From Burhinus oedicnemus (lineage: Eukaryota > Chordata > Aves > Charadriiformes > Burhinidae): a stretch of 64,000 nt of DNA. This document shows, in pieces, positions 1 through 14,400 of the stretch. The number at the start of each line of letters is the position of its first letter. Position 1 is the stretch's first letter. The translations under genes and the position numbers were made by a program. The stretch covers positions 909,178 through 973,177 of the forward strand of contig VFFE01009205.1 of assembly GCA_008921705.1 (NCBI GenBank). The letters are read 5' to 3'. Under the pieces are notes generated by a model. That model worked only from the letters and a program-made list of their open reading frames with translations, ran no database searches and was not told where the DNA came from.

Positions 1-17
1 GAATGACTGTACGGAGG

Positions 18-38
18 AAAAAAAAAAAAAAAAAAAAA
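18..38 (+). repeat. A21 homopolymer
   Basis: A run of 21 uninterrupted A residues near the left edge. It could be the tail of a retroposed element lying upstream of the window, but nothing to its left within the window supports that. Confidence 0.9.
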
Positions 39-2087
39 TCACGCTTTTTCTATAGAGGTCAGATGCTCTGGGCATCATTTATCGCCTAATCTGTGGGTCT
101 GGACTGCAGGCTTGGAAAGTGCTTTACTCACTGGCAGAGCCCTCTGCAGATGTGTCTACTCATCTGCTGGAGTTTACAAGAAAATATGACCCTTGTGCAT
201 AGATCCTTGAACTGAGTGGGGTTGAATTTCATTCACTGTGTGCACAGAAAGATGACGGACACATGATTTTCAGGGCCAGATTAACCCCTCAGCATGCAGT
301 TTTGCCACATTGCATAGACACGTGTTTGGAGGGTAAACTATAGATCAGCTTTTCCTTTATTATGTTTTCAGGACGCTGAAGATCCATCCTGGTACCTTTC
401 AGGTCTTTTTTTCTTATTTCCACTTCAATCCTGTAAATTTCAGACATTCAGAAATTATGAGATTTACTTGAAAATAGTGAGGGCCTGTCTGGATAGATTG
501 GAAATTTCTGGTGTCTAACTTCCCGGCCATCAGGTTGGATGAGTTTCACATTTTATGTCTTTATTCTACAATGATGTGGCCAACAATGATTTTTCTTGTT
601 GCTGCTGTCGGTACTTGTATTTGCTTTAGACTTTAAAGGCCTTTAGGCTCCTTTCCCTCCCCAAAACTCATGTGCATGTGAACTAGAAATGCACGCTCTT
701 ACCCAGTGGTTGTCTTGTGTAGTTACAGGGCAGTTTATTCCTCTCTTTGCTGCACAGCGTAACCCACCGTACAGCCAGAGCCTGAGTGGTCTCTTAGCTA
801 CCTGTTCACACGTTACTACTGCATGCTAATTTTTTGGCTGTGATTTCTTCCTGCCGCTATATGAGCACTTCTGTGTATTTATCAGCAGCAGGATACGGGT
901 ATTGTGTGGCACGTGTGAAACCAGTTTTGAGCAGTCCATCGTTTCTACCCTGGGTGCTCAACTTCATTCCTAGTCTGTGCTCAGGCATATACAGCTACTT
1001 CAATGAAAAGGCACAGCTTTCACTGAGCAAGAGAGAACCTGGCTCTATAAAATTTCAGTTAAAAGGTGCAATCAAATGCTTTGTTCTTGCAAATAAGAGT
1101 GAGATTACAATGTTTAAAATAAACTTAATTAAGAGGATACTCAAATATACATAGGGTTTGATTTTTCATGTCGAAGAATTAAGCCAAATTGTAACATTTT
1201 TTTGCAGTGTAGGTATAAAACTCAAGAGAATTATATCTTTAATATCTACTTTCACATGGTGAAAAAGGTCAATTTATTTGAATTGGTACATTTGCTTTAT
1301 TTGAAACTTTAGAATTCATCACATTTCCAGGAAACTCTAAAGTGGCATTTTAGTGGGCTTTCTCTTTTCACCCACCGGGGAGACCATCTTTCACTAATTC
1401 AATAAAATAAGAGTTCTTTTTTATTATTATTTATTTTAATACCAACCCATAGCTATGACATCTGTGAAAGGAGCTGCTGTGTTACTAAACTTCTTAATAA
1501 AAATGTAGCTCCCTCTTCTGCTGACCCAGATAATTAGTTGTTAATGTTTTACAGAAAAGAATTTACAAATATGTGTTCAAAACTGCAGATAATTTCTTTT
1601 CATTTTCTGTTGTTGCACAAATTTGTGAATATCTGACCAAAACTCCTGATATGTTTCTGTGCTCAGAATTAAAGCTAGCAGCATGAACTGGCTAAGTGTC
1701 TCATAAACATAAATGGTTTATGTTTTATAAGCATACTAATATTATGTTCCAAAATAAAAATGTGCTCTAATTATGATGCTGCAGTAACTGCATAGCATTA
1801 TTAAGTTACCATTTATGTCTAAATTATGTTTCATTCTGCTATACAGGGAGAGAGAATGTAGTCAGTCCTTTCCTCAGGCTTTAGTGCAGTAGTCCAAGCG
1901 TCATTCAAAGGCGTTAATACATCTTGTGGTATGGCTTTGGAGATGCCCCTTCTCTTTAAATTTCTCAATCTTATCAGAGTCATTAGTGAGTTCAGAGTAA
2001 GCAGTCAAAAGCCACTGTGCTACAAAGTCCTCAAGTTTCCCTTATTACATTATATTTTAAATTACTCAAGACACCAGAAAAAAAAAA

Positions 2088-2104
2088 GGGAAGGGGGGGT
2101 GGGG
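2088..2104 (+). other. G-quadruplex candidate
   Basis: G-tracts of 3, 7 and 4 separated by AA and T. The seven-G tract can supply two tracts with a one-base loop, giving the four runs of at least three G needed for an intramolecular quadruplex. It sits inside an A/G-rich stretch, so it may equally be a simple purine repeat. Confidence 0.45.
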
Positions 2105-4241
2105 AGAAAAAAGGAAAAAAAACCACTAATTACCAGCAATAAACAGTCTTGGCTGTAAACTTCAGATTTCAGGTAAATTTGCATGCTTTCAGCAGTTCAG
2201 AATCTGTTCTTATTATAAACCTCATTATAAAATGAGCATACTACAGCCTCTGAAGAAATCACTGTAATAAATGAGCTTTGCATTCACAAGATGAATTCCC
2301 ACATGTGTGAAAGTGTTAATATTCCCGTGACTGAATTCAATGACATAATGAATCTACAGTGGAAAATCATTCTACATCAAGCAAAGACAGGCATAACTGT
2401 GCTGGGCTGTTCTTGGCAGCCAGGACATTTTGTATCTCAAGTTAGGAAAGGAAAATAATTGCAATGGAGTGTCAGCGTGCGCTAAATGGGCATTAAGGGC
2501 TAGATCCTGAGGCTATTTTATTCTGCTTGTTGCTACACCTGATTGAAAAATGTTGCTTGAGAGTAAACAGAATGAGAAACCTACTTGAAGACGACTCTAA
2601 GATCCAGGAGAGATACCCTCTTAACCCTGAGTCACATCAGGCATGTTTATAAGATCTTTTGTAACCAGATGTGAACAAACTCCTTCCAGTCTTGCTGCCT
2701 TTGAGACTGAAACCAGCTGTGAATTAAAGACAACGCACCCACAGTGCGATCCCATGTCTATGCACATGTTGGAACTGTTATGCTGTAGAGCAGCCTTAGA
2801 GTTTGTTCTTTCACGCATTTCAGGTAAACATGAAACCCTTGTACTGTGCAGGCGATGAGAAAACTGTGTGCAACTCAGTCTGTCCTGACTGTCTGCTACT
2901 AAGAGAGCTGCAAGTATAAGAATTGTGTTGGACACCATGTTAGGAAAAGTTGGTTTGTGCATTTAGAAGCAAAGGAGAAGCTGTGGACCTCTTAGTACTG
3001 AATCTTGAGTGCTGTTCCATTTGAGAGTATTGTCAGTTAGCTGTAAATTCACAACAGACTGGATGCCTCTTAAATATAGGACTTGCCAAACCGATTCAGA
3101 AGCTGAATGACACCAACCTTGAAATATATGAATGCAATTTTGCAAAAGGGCTAGAGGAGGAGAGGTAGGTCTGAAATAAGAGAGGCGTTTGTCATCCATG
3201 GGCATCTTTCCTTTCCATCTAAAATTGTAAGGGTGGGAATTACCATGTGCTGAATTTAGGAAACCCAAAACCATACAACCCAATGCCACTTCTTATGAGA
3301 TTAAGTCCCCTGCTGCCCCAGAGAATAAGTTTCCAGCATCAGTTTTGGCAGATCTAGATGAGTTCATTCTGGGGGTCCAGCCCACATCTCCCTATGTTCA
3401 CGGAGTCAGATTGACCAAAATTTACAGGAAAAGAAATCTAAGAGTTTGATACAACTCCTGTGAGCATATCCACTTTGCTATATATACTGCCTGAGAAAAA
3501 TAACCCTACAAAATATAATTTATGCTGAAAGAATGCTTTAATTGTTTGTGAGTCAAGTAGTTTAGTGCTCTGGCATATAATTTTGTTGTTGGTCCTTAAA
3601 GTCCAACAAGTATGTGTGTTTTGAAGTTCTGAATGTACGTTGCAGGAGCACGTTCCCTAGCTTTCAAGCATTGTGCTGCTGCACAAATGCTTCTTGAGCA
3701 TTTTATGCAATCGGTTGATGAGCTATCTTACAGAATTAATCACATACCTTCTTTTCTCATGGGTCACCAATCAACTTCGAAGGCTGGGCTTTAAGATATG
3801 CATCAGTCATGCTACTGTTTGATTTAAAGAAGTAAGTAGGCTGTTCTTTTCTTACGGAGGAGAAGAAAATGGATATATTGTGAGTAGCTCCATCATCTGG
3901 TATCTTGCCTGTCAGGAGAAATGTTTTTGGACCTATTGTGGCTGTCAGGTGGGAGATGTGTCAGGTTGTGACATGCAGCAGTCATGGATGAGGAGATCTA
4001 GAGTTCCTGGTTCTGGGGTCCTCTCTGTTGGCCCTTCCCATAAATTGCCAATTATTCTGAGAAAGAATCCTTTTCCCTCCATCTCTCTCTGAAGAAGTGC
4101 TAGGTAAGCTGGGAGCCTCCAGTGAATGTGATGGCTGGATGGCATGTAGGATAGTGGTATCAAATGCCGAGCACCTGAACTGAGATGCACCAAGCCTTAT
4201 TGATGTGTTGATGCAATGCATTCATGTTTCACATGACCTAC

Positions 4242-4277
4242 TTTTTTTAAAAAAAAAAAAAGAAAAAAAGAAAAAAA
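4242..4277 (+). repeat. T7/A-rich low-complexity tract
   Basis: Seven T are followed directly by thirteen A, then A7 and further A runs separated by single G. Low-complexity sequence with no sign of an adjoining retroelement body. Confidence 0.85.
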
Positions 4278-7200
4278 TTGCAGCCACTTTGAGCCATAAA
4301 AATGTCAGAGTCTAATTGTGAAGGGGGCTGAACAAGCTATCATAAGATAAAAGCAAATGAAACGATGTCTCACAAATTCTTGAAATCTGCTGTGAAAACA
4401 AGCAAGAACTGGAGCCTGAGCCAAGATGTCTCTGAAAGAGTGCTGCATGTCAAGTGGGCACTGAAATCCATAGGCTTCCAGCTGCTTTCACTTGGTCTTA
4501 GGGGCCTGGACATTTGTGAAGGTAAATCAGGACCTGGATAAACCAGCATAGGTAAACCTGGAGCTGATGTATTGTGCCAGGATATGAGGAAAGATCATAG
4601 TATTTGTATTTCTCATCTTATAAAAGATGGTACAGGATTATATTTAACTGCAAAAGCACAATGCTTTGAAGTGCAAATATGGATAGCATATTACACTCAG
4701 TGATCCAAACGTTCCTATCATGTTGGTCAGAGTGATCCTTTTTGTGACATTTCACAAGGGGATAAAATAGGAGGAGGGAAAACTTCAGAGGGTAAAATCG
4801 AAGTATCTTCAGCAAGCAATGTGGGCTCAAAACAAAGCAGCAGTGCTAAAGGGAGCTCTAGCTATGTTCAGGTAACTATTTGGTTAAAATAAACACACCA
4901 TCTACTGGCACACATCTTAGGTGCAGCCCTGTTCATAATTGAACAGAACTGGTCAAGTTGTTGCTCTGCCCAAGACTTTCAGTTTGCACCTTGTAACAGC
5001 TGGTGCATGTTAGTTGTTGCAGCTGAGATCACTTAAAAGTGTATTTGGGTTTTTTGCTGAATGTTCTGTTTTTATTATTCTGCCTCTCCTCTTTGGTTTA
5101 CTATCACTGGTTCTCTGCCATAAATCCAGAACTGTTCATTTTGACCAGGTTTGCTGCAATTCTTAAATGACCTGCTTTGCTGCAACTTCTGTTGTGTTAG
5201 ATCTCAGTCCAGCATGGAGCTCTTGGAGGGTGAAGCCCTCTTTGTGTCTGCGGGGGTCCGCCTGAAGGAGAAGCAGCAGTTTCCTCTTGGAGGATTTTCC
5301 AAGACAGTCTGTGAAATTAGTGTCCCGTTTCCTACATCTCTTAATGGGACCAGTTCACTCCGGTACCTGTGGACCACTTGCAGACATTCAGAGCAGCCTG
5401 CCCACTATTTGGCATCTTACATTTCTTCTTTGTTTGGATTTCTGAGGCTGAACTGAGCTTGTGGAGAGCTTTTGATGAGACAGCTTCCTTGAGGAAGAAA
5501 GCTTGGAAGTAGGTCACTGCTTTATCTGCTTCGCTCTCATTACCCGAGCGGTGTGAAGGATGGGAACAAGCATTGGAGGGTGTCTCTCAGGTAGCCAGGT
5601 TATAAATGCCATATGCAACTGGACTGGCCATTCTCCACTCCCCATTGGGAGAACATCCTGTAGGAGAAGGCACCATCTTCCCCTTTTCAGAGCCAGCTGA
5701 AAGCTTTTCAGATAACACAGGCAAAATGAATAGGAAAGTTTTGAGAGGGAAGGCTGCCCCCTCCCTGCAGACACCCACCCCACAGCCCATGGTGAGAAGC
5801 AGGGCAGCAGCCACCCAGCTGTGCTGTGCTGGAATGCCATTTCGTCTGTGCTGAAAGCTGATGCTGCCCTGTATCACTACCCAGATACTGCCAAATTATA
5901 ATGGCTTTTCTCTTGCAGCCAAGCATCTGATGGGGTGTTTCAGCTCCTGCTTTTTGTTCAGTGCTATTTTTTCTCTTTGCATGCTCCCAACAGTAGTGCT
6001 TTGCTGTCCTCTACAGAGCAGAGCTTCTTTCTCTTTGCTTTCCCCCTCTTTTACTGAATTCAGTAATCTCTTTGCAGCCTATTTGAGTCCCTGGAGTCTT
6101 CTTATAGCCATTGACTTCTTCATTCGTGTCGGTTTGAGTTATGCCCTCTCACCAGTAATTTTGTGGCTTTACTGGATTCCTTCAACCTCATTCAGGACAT
6201 TTTATCGGCTACCCAGACAGATAGGTGCACTCTGGATCCAGGCTTTTATTGGCTAACTAAGGTATGGATGATCCAGTTATGTCAGGCTTCTTGCTTCTTT
6301 GTGAGTTCTAAGCAGGTCTTCATGCATCCTGGCCAGCAATCTCACCATTTCTTGCTGATTTAACACAACCCCCCACTTAAGTCAAAGGAACATGAATTCC
6401 CTTTGGGCCCAGACCTCTGCAGCAAAGGCTACCTGTACCCTGACTGGTGCAAAGTTTGTCATTCAGATCGTCTCTACTTGCATTTTGTAAGCAAACCAGA
6501 CAGTACAAACCTCCATCTATCAATTTTACATGCTATGTCAGATAATGTCTTCCACAACCCCACTACATTTAACTGGAGTGAATGCATCCTGAAACAATCC
6601 ATATTACAGAGATAATTGCTTTGTTATATAAATATTACACCCATCAGGCATCTCCCTATCCCTGTAAAGGTAAGGTTAGCAAGGCCTGTGATTGCTGGAG
6701 CCATTAATCAGTCCATTCTGGTTCTTTCCCCTTTTGAAATTGAGTGGGATGGTTAGGGGTCATTTATCAGTCTGTCCCAGACTGTACTTATGAATAATAA
6801 ATGGTCGCTAGACCTGGAGTTACGGCTCACTGGGAGCGAGACCTTTTGGTTTTGTTGAATGAAACCACAATTGATTTCAAGAGTGGCAGGATCAGACCCT
6901 TGACGCAATTTTGATTCACATGTGAACTGTAATCTGATAATAATAATAAAAAAATCTTGTTAACATTATTCCAGCATCATTTAAGCAGGAAAATAGCTTC
7001 AGAGGGATGGTGATTGGGTGTTGAGAATGGGTATGAGATGGAATAAGTTAAAATTGAGTTGAGAGAGAGAGAAGGAAATTGTGGAAAATGAAAAATGTAT
7101 ATGATTATATTTCACAGACATTTTTAACCCCTTCTTAGGGAAGGTTTTTTTCAGAGAAAGTTGTAAACGGTTCAGAGCAGTTCTGTACTAAGCTATGGGT

Positions 7201-10200
7201 GTTACAAATGGATTCGAGCTTAAAATGACGTCTAGCACTGTCTGTGTCCCGCACTGGGGTGTATGGAGAGCACACAGCCCATCTTCTGATACGCGTGACT
7301 TGTATTAGTCTGATTTTCCTGAGACGTAAAGTCGCAACATCAGCCAAAGGCAAGCCCGGAGCTGAGGCCTAGCTTCTCTTGCAACTCTATAATTTTTCAG
7401 CATTGCCAGCTGTGGTGATCTTATCAGGAATCTGTGAATATTTGGTGGCTTTCTTAGTACTTTTATTTCTGGAAATATGTGAAAATGCAATAATCTCTCC
7501 TTCCATTTATAAAATAAAGTTCTCAGACCTCATGGTTGCAGGGAGAGATTTCAGATTGTGGTTAGGGTGAACACTAAGAGCTTTTACAGAAGCAGTCAGT
7601 GAGAATGCAGAAATAAATGTCAAATACCTTTCTTTTTGCTTATTATTATCTAAGGTTTTTGAGAACTTGTGTTTGGCAGTACTGGTTACCTAAGTTTTGA
7701 TTTGTGTTCAGACTTTGTGCTTAGAAATGGCATCATCTAGCAGTTGAGGTCTAGCAGGCATCATAACTCAGCCTTTTGTGAACCAAAATTGAACGTCTCA
7801 AGAGATACCGTGTGCATCTGCTGAATTCTGCCTGGGTCATGTATTGCAGGGTCATCTGCTGAACTGCTGCTAATTCTGTGGGACATAAACACCTGAAAAC
7901 GACAAAAAAGCCTTTGGTAGGGACAGCTCTCCTTTGGAGGGAGACATTGTATAGCCGCCTCTTGGCAGCCCCAGTGCTGCCCGCGGTTGTGGGCTCCCCA
8001 CTGCATCCAAAGAAACTTGAAGTTCTGTCATCAGATTCAGGCAGAGAAGGGCCCTGTGGGAGGCACGCGCATGGCACTAAGTTGGTGATAACAGGGACTT
8101 GGATGACAGAAAATCCCAGGGGCCCATCCCCTTTTTTCTTAATATATTTTCTGGCAGGCCTAGTCATCATTCACTCTCTGATACAGGCCTCAAAATATTG
8201 TCAGGATTCCTGCTTATAAACATATTCAGAATCCATTTGTTGCTGGGTCCAGTCTCACCACTTTCAGAGCTATTGCCATCTGACGTGCACACTGTGTTTT
8301 GGCTCAAAACAGAAATAGCCTGATGAAATTTCTTGCTAAAAGGAAAGTTAATGCACACGTACATTACTTATTTTTCATTGCCTCAAGAGGAACCACAAAT
8401 GTGTGTTGTTTCTGATTAATTGCTGGGTTATGTAAAGAGCGCTCCATATAGCAAAGTGGAGCGAGATGCTTGACACAGCAGTCAGGTTTTTCTTCCCTTG
8501 TGCTGCTGAGCTTTCCCCATTTTTCTGCCAGCCTCAAGCAGCTGTTCTTGTCCCAGTGAGTTCCTGGTTCCAGTGGATGGTTGTATTTCTTTAGAGTGTA
8601 GATGTTTATAAACAGATGTTTATTTCCACAACATTAGCCCTTCAACACCTCACTAGAGGATGAGGTTGGAGACTTCTCCTGAAAGAATGAGAGAGAAACT
8701 TACCGGTGTTTGCATACAACTGTTCATCCTCCCAGGATCTCTATTTTTCTCTTTAGGGTTTCTTTCCTTTATAAGACCTATACTCATGTTTTGTGTTTTA
8801 AGGTGACAGTCCCAGGTGGAAGGGCACAGCTCTGTGCTGTGCACTGGCCATCTGGCTGAACTTATCCAAGAGAGTGCAAAGACTTACAGCCTCCCATTCC
8901 AATCTCCATGTCATGACTATAATTCAGGTGCAGTTAATGGTATTTGTCCTGGCTGTCAGAGGTAAGAGTAAATGCAGGATAAAGCCCTACATCTGCGGGA
9001 TTATGGAAATGTGTGTAGTGCATTACGCCAAGGGAGGTCAGGCAGTGAAACTAGTCAGGGCAGGTACAGCACGTTGGCCACAGGGGTGTAGAGGGTCAAG
9101 AAAATGGTTTTCAAGGGTATCCCAGGTGAACTCACACACTGAGCTGCTGAGTTAACCCATTGAAAGGGCTCATCTTCTCCGTGGTGCATGGAGGCACACA
9201 TGCATCTCTGTGCTGAAGGGGGTTACAGCAGCGGGGGTCACTCAGAGCTGGATCAGCTCCTTAGGGCTAAGGGCATTTAGTTTTTTGATGGCCCAAACCC
9301 TCTGCACTCCTGGAGAAGAATACTGGGAGATGATTGAGTCATCTTTTTTTTTTTTGTTTTCTGCCATGTGCAAAAGGGTTCTGGCGTGACTGGACTTCTA
9401 GGTACTACCATGATGCCAATAATATTAATTTTAATTGGTGTTAAACCTCTGGTTGGTTATCGGATCTGTTATCTTTATGTTTAAATCTCTAACCCCCTCT
9501 CAAATGTTTATGGACTCGCTCTTGCCTTTGCTGAGCAGTATGTTCCGTGTGTAATAGCCACTTTGTATACCTTTGGTAAGCATTAAAAACTGTTTTAAAT
9601 AGTATGTAGAAATCCATGTGTTGCCTGGAATCCTGCTCTGCTTTTCATGCAGAAAGAACAGAAGAAAGCATGCATTTATTAAAGTCATATTTCTTCAGAT
9701 AGCTTAACCTCTGCTTTATAAATTGTATTCAACATCAGTGTCATATTCTGTCTTAATCTACTGTTGCATTTTAAACTCTGTTCCCATGTCAGTCTGGAGT
9801 GGTCCATGCAAATCAGTCCAATGGATGGAAAACAGGATGGTATTATATAGTGGCTCTTTAGTGTTATATCCAATTTTATGCTTTGTTGAGAGCAGAAGTC
9901 ACACTATAACAATCCCTCAAAGGCTCAAAGCTGAAGGAACATTAATCAACAGCAAGAGTGAGTGACTAAATATAATGTCCATGTTGGAGGAAAGGAGCTT
10001 GTAGCTGGTTCCATGCATTCCGTCCAATGCCTGGGACTTTTATCAACTAAGTCTAAGAGGGAATTTTTAAAAAGAAATATTTGAGTAAGAATGATTTATC
10101 ATGTGATTGGGAAGAGTCCACTGGGAAAGGTGACTGGCCAAGTCCATGTTGACTAAGTAGATCAAGAGTGAATGCCACAGATATGCCTCAGTTTTAAATG

Positions 10201-10619
10201 CCTGTTTGCTGGTCTCATTAATCTGCTAAATTACTCAGCTCAAATTGCTTATGTGTAAGTGTTACATCAAGGTATGCTATTTTGTATTAGCTGCCATATA
10301 AAAAGGAAACAGCCACCAAAGGTAGGAGAGAGTGAGGGTGAGTTATTGGCTGTTAAATAATCCAGCAACAAAGTACTTACTCATGGGGAACAAAAATTGC
10401 CAAGAAATATTCACATGGGTATCTGATAATGTCCAATTTGTTCCCAGAATCACACATCATTGTTTCTGCATACTCAAGAGAGAGGCAAAAACAGCAAAGG
10501 AAAGAAACAAATATACACACAGACACACAAATAATTAACAGGCATGCAATCATAGAGTCCAGTATTAGATCTAGAATACAGTGAAGACACAGCATAAGAA
10601 ATGTTTATTACGAGGAAAG

Positions 10620-11420
10620 ATGAAAAAACCTGACATTAGGGCTGGCTGTTCGCAGTTATGAATAACAATTCCTAAATCATCCATGGCAAGCACTTCTTAC
10701 AAAGGAAATGAATTGTTGCAACACAATACATCCTTGTTGTATCGATATGATTAGCTAGTTATCCATAACATGTTGTAATTTGTTTTGATTTTTTTAGTGT
10801 TCTTTAGCTGCAGAGCCTTAATGAGGCTTCTCTAAATTGATTAGGAACTGCAAGATACAGCATGGTTCACAGATTATTTCAGAGAGCTGTCAAGATCCTG
10901 TGACTTTCATTTCATTGGATTTAATGATCGTTGGAAAAGGTGTGCATTACAGCCAGATACAATCACATTTGTCAGCATGATCCTTTTAAGTGCAATTCAA
11001 TTAAAGTGTTATTCTCTAATTTTATTATTGCTCAAGCTGAGTGCTAATGCTGGCTACCAATAAAGCTACAGGTAGATAATGGTATACAATTTAATTTAAC
11101 TAATTGGAGTTTAGTGATCTAACATGCTTTTCATATCTTAATTCTTTGAATAATCTTTGATTTTTGCATCTGCTACAATTCTTTTAATGGAAAAGGGCAA
11201 CTGAAAACATCAGTTACATTTGAGATTAAATTATCTAGTAACATCTGCCTTTAACAGTGTATCAGTATGCATGCGAATTTTCTTCTATTACCTGCCACTT
11301 GCATCCATTTTCCATTGTCAGTGTGCTTGACCTTGAAATTAATTTATCTAACTGTGCTTACATTCCTTATTAAGTTAACTGCAGCCTTGGAGTGCCAGAA
11401 ATATTCTCACTGAGGGGATG
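10620..11420. promoter_or_regulatory. AT-rich block, candidate conserved non-coding element
   Basis: About 800 bp of AT-rich but not repetitive sequence with many homeodomain-type cores: TTTAATGATC near 10920, CAATTCAATTAAAG near 10992, and TTTAATTTAACTAATTGG at about 11089-11106, together with further TTAAT and ATTAA words and a CTTTGAT word. There is no coding potential and no microsatellite. Dense TAAT/ATTA words without simple repetition are typical of developmental enhancers. That it is conserved between species is inference; no alignment was possible. It could instead be ordinary AT-rich spacer. Confidence 0.3.
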
Positions 11421-14400
11421 CTGGCTAGATGACAAATTTAAGGGTCAGGAGCAGAGATAAACCAGTCCCTCCAACTAGACAAAGCCCATATTTTTTCCTA
11501 CAATTGTGAAAAGTTACAGATAAATAAAGTACAGATGCAAGAGCACATAGATGCATGGGGATAAGAGTATTTTATTTACTTGTAAACTCCTTATTACTGC
11601 TGCTTTCCTATACCAGCGTTTTCATTGGTTTCTTATATCTGCTATATTTTGGGACATGGATATTAACACTTGAAAACTGGGGAGAGCCTAAATTATCTTC
11701 ACTGCAAATTTAAAACAGGAAATTCTATGATTGCAGTGCTTCAAGCTCTCTGAGTCAGTTCAGGTGTTTTGCTGTGAGTTGAGTGAACCTTAAAATATTT
11801 CATCAAGGCACAACGAAAACAACTCCGGGAAGGTGGTGCTGTCCTGTCTCTTCTAGATATCTGTTTTGCCTGTGTTGACTATTGCCCTACATATGGCTAT
11901 GGTCTCTTGATGTAAACTGTAACATTTTGAGTTAGGCAAACTTTTCTATATTTTTCTATATAGAAAATGGAAGAAACGTAGGCTGTATCACCTTGTGCAG
12001 CAGGACAGCTTTATTTTGGAATCTCAGCTCACTTTCTGTTTTCCACAGAGCCCTGGTATTAGTGCAGAAAATAAGGTTTCTGTATCCTTCAACTGTGTTG
12101 TTGTTTTCTGCCAGTGACGAAGCCATTAAGTCACTCTTTGTCCTAACCTTACTGTAAGGGACTGTGGTGGCAGTATGTCCACAGAGTGCTCTGAATCTCT
12201 TTGACTACCTCACTCAGGTACTTGCAGCAAACCCACTGCTCCAGTAAACAAATGCATCTCTGTCTTTAATGGATTTGTGACATCTCTGTGACAAAGCAAA
12301 GTGCTATCATTCGCAAGATATAGATGGCAGTAAAGGCACAGGGGAGCACAAGGAGTTGCCTAAGGCTGTACACAAAACTTGTGTGCAGGTTGTGCTGTAC
12401 ACAACAGAAAAGTGATGAAACAGGAAAGTAACCTGGGTCTCCTCCTAATGGCCCCATCACCGGGCTTCTCTGGCAGAGGTGGCAGCTGTAGCCAAAAAGT
12501 GAATTCTCCTTCTGCTCTATTGCATATGGATTCAAGTTCTTCCCTTGACGCAGCTTTTAAAAAGAAATCAAAAGCACTTACAAACCCCGTTTCTGGCAGT
12601 CGTAAGGGTTTTTTTACCAAATGCAAAGAGATTGCACTGAACAAGTGTTGTCTTTCTCTTCCATGTTCGTTGGCTATGATTTTTCCAGAAAGAATGAGCA
12701 CAAAGACCTTTTCCATATGTCCTTACTCAGCTGTGTGCTCAATTTCTAGCTACGCTTGGATATGGCACACTTTCAAAAATACATAATCCAATATCTAACA
12801 TCAGTCATTTGCCTAAAACCATAGTTGATCAGATAGTTGGGAAATCACAGTGTCCTTCTTCCTGGTGTGAGTCATTGCCTGCACTTGACATGGTCTTTCA
12901 CACTTTAGATGAATTGAGTCCAGATTTTAACAGCTGGCTTCTAGTTAAAAAAAAGTCGGAATATGTAAGAAAAGTAGCATTGATGTCAAAGGCAGGGTGG
13001 AGGGCTCACTCTGTATATGTACATAGTGGCCTTTGTTTGATTTATATGTGAGAGTGGGGATACTGGCTGCAGTGACTTGGCATTGGAATAAGCATGAGAA
13101 AGTCTTGAATGTTACTGAGGCTGCTGATGGTTGGTGCTGGGAATTCACTGATTCTTGCCAAATATGTTGTATTTAAAAAGTCTTGACAAGTGATTCATTC
13201 TGTCCCTACTGTCTTTCAAAATCATGACAGTGCTGATGCAACATTGCAGCTCACATGTATACAATTAGTTGTCTTAATTATGGTAATGCACCGCTTAAGT
13301 TTTCCAGCTTTTCCTGCTGTGGCTGTAGAATATCTTTTGACTTCCCAGAACAACAAAATTTGCTCATTCTGTCATTTGTACATTGTGGCTACTGTATCCG
13401 CTGTTAGTATTTGATTGAACTACTTTTAAACTATGGATACTTACTGGCAAAAGTTTCCTGACTAGCTTAGCAGCACGTCACTTGATGATACTGAGCTTAG
13501 CGTGCACTATCACTCAACTATATTCATAAAAATAAAATGAATCAAGACGTATGTCTCCTTAAAAAGGCCAAGCTGGGTTCTATATTTATAGTCTTTTAAT
13601 GACATCATATCCCATTCACAGGGTAAAAAAAGGGTTGATGGGCCTTTACTAGCTGTGAATTTAGCCTAGGAACTAAGAACTAAGCTGGGCTGTCTCTGGG
13701 GTGTGCTAAGCTGGAAATAAAGATCCTACTGATCAGATTCACTTCTCATTCACCCAGCGCCAATCTCTTCCCCGAAGAGCCTCATTTTTAAAATTAAATG
13801 AGTCATTTAACTACCCTGGTGCTGGATGCTGTGGTGTTTTCTACTGAATTTGAAGTGCAGGAGGTGCCATTGAAATGATGTATCTTCTTTCTGTTTTCTT
13901 TGACTATGAGGGTTGCAGAAGGATCCTGCGGAAAGACTTGGACTTTGAGTGTCTGTTAAGAAACAGCAAACTTTGCTTTTCACCATACTCAGGATTTCTG
14001 TTCAGGTCGCTTGAAATGTGTGTAATGCTGAAATATTTCAACAAATAATTTTACCCATACATAATCACAACCATAACTGTTTCTTGAATTGCAGTGTATC
14101 TTACTGAAATATTTTTATTTATTTTATGTAACATTCCAGGTTTATGTTCAGAGAAACTCTTGAGAAGCAGGAAGATACCGTTTTTGTAATCTGAACAGTG
14201 ATATATTCACTCTCGCTCAAACAGCTCTATTTAGATTTTCCAACAGGGATAAATAGAGGAAATGTATTTAGATCTAAGTACTTTGTCATGATCCAGTGAA
14301 GTGTAGTCTGTACACCAGACCTAGTAAACTGTTAAATGATGCCGTGGGTGCAGTGCTAGTGGAATTTAAGATGAGAGGGGTTTATTTCATGTATATTACG

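Larger units (their letters stand above)
1..10619. other. Non-coding DNA with simple repeats only
   Basis: No exon, RNA gene or clear transposon is recognisable here. Visible simple sequence: a 21-A run at 18-38; a purine-rich stretch around 2075-2130; T7 followed by a long A-rich run at 4242-4277; a short ATA/A run at 6937-6954; a GA run at 7061-7072; a T12 run at 9344-9355. A piece starting near 2500 (GGGCTAGATCCTGAGG) weakly recalls the start of the palindromic repeat family seen further right, but it is too short to call. Open frames in this stretch are up to about 139 codons and look like chance. Confidence 0.7.

Noticed and set aside
6790..6850. tRNA-like stem near GGTCGCTAGACC
   Set aside because: No cloverleaf, no A or B box in the right spacing.
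7751..8170. 139-codon minus-strand open frame
   Set aside because: No recognisable motif, and another open frame overlaps it on the opposite strand. Chance is sufficient.
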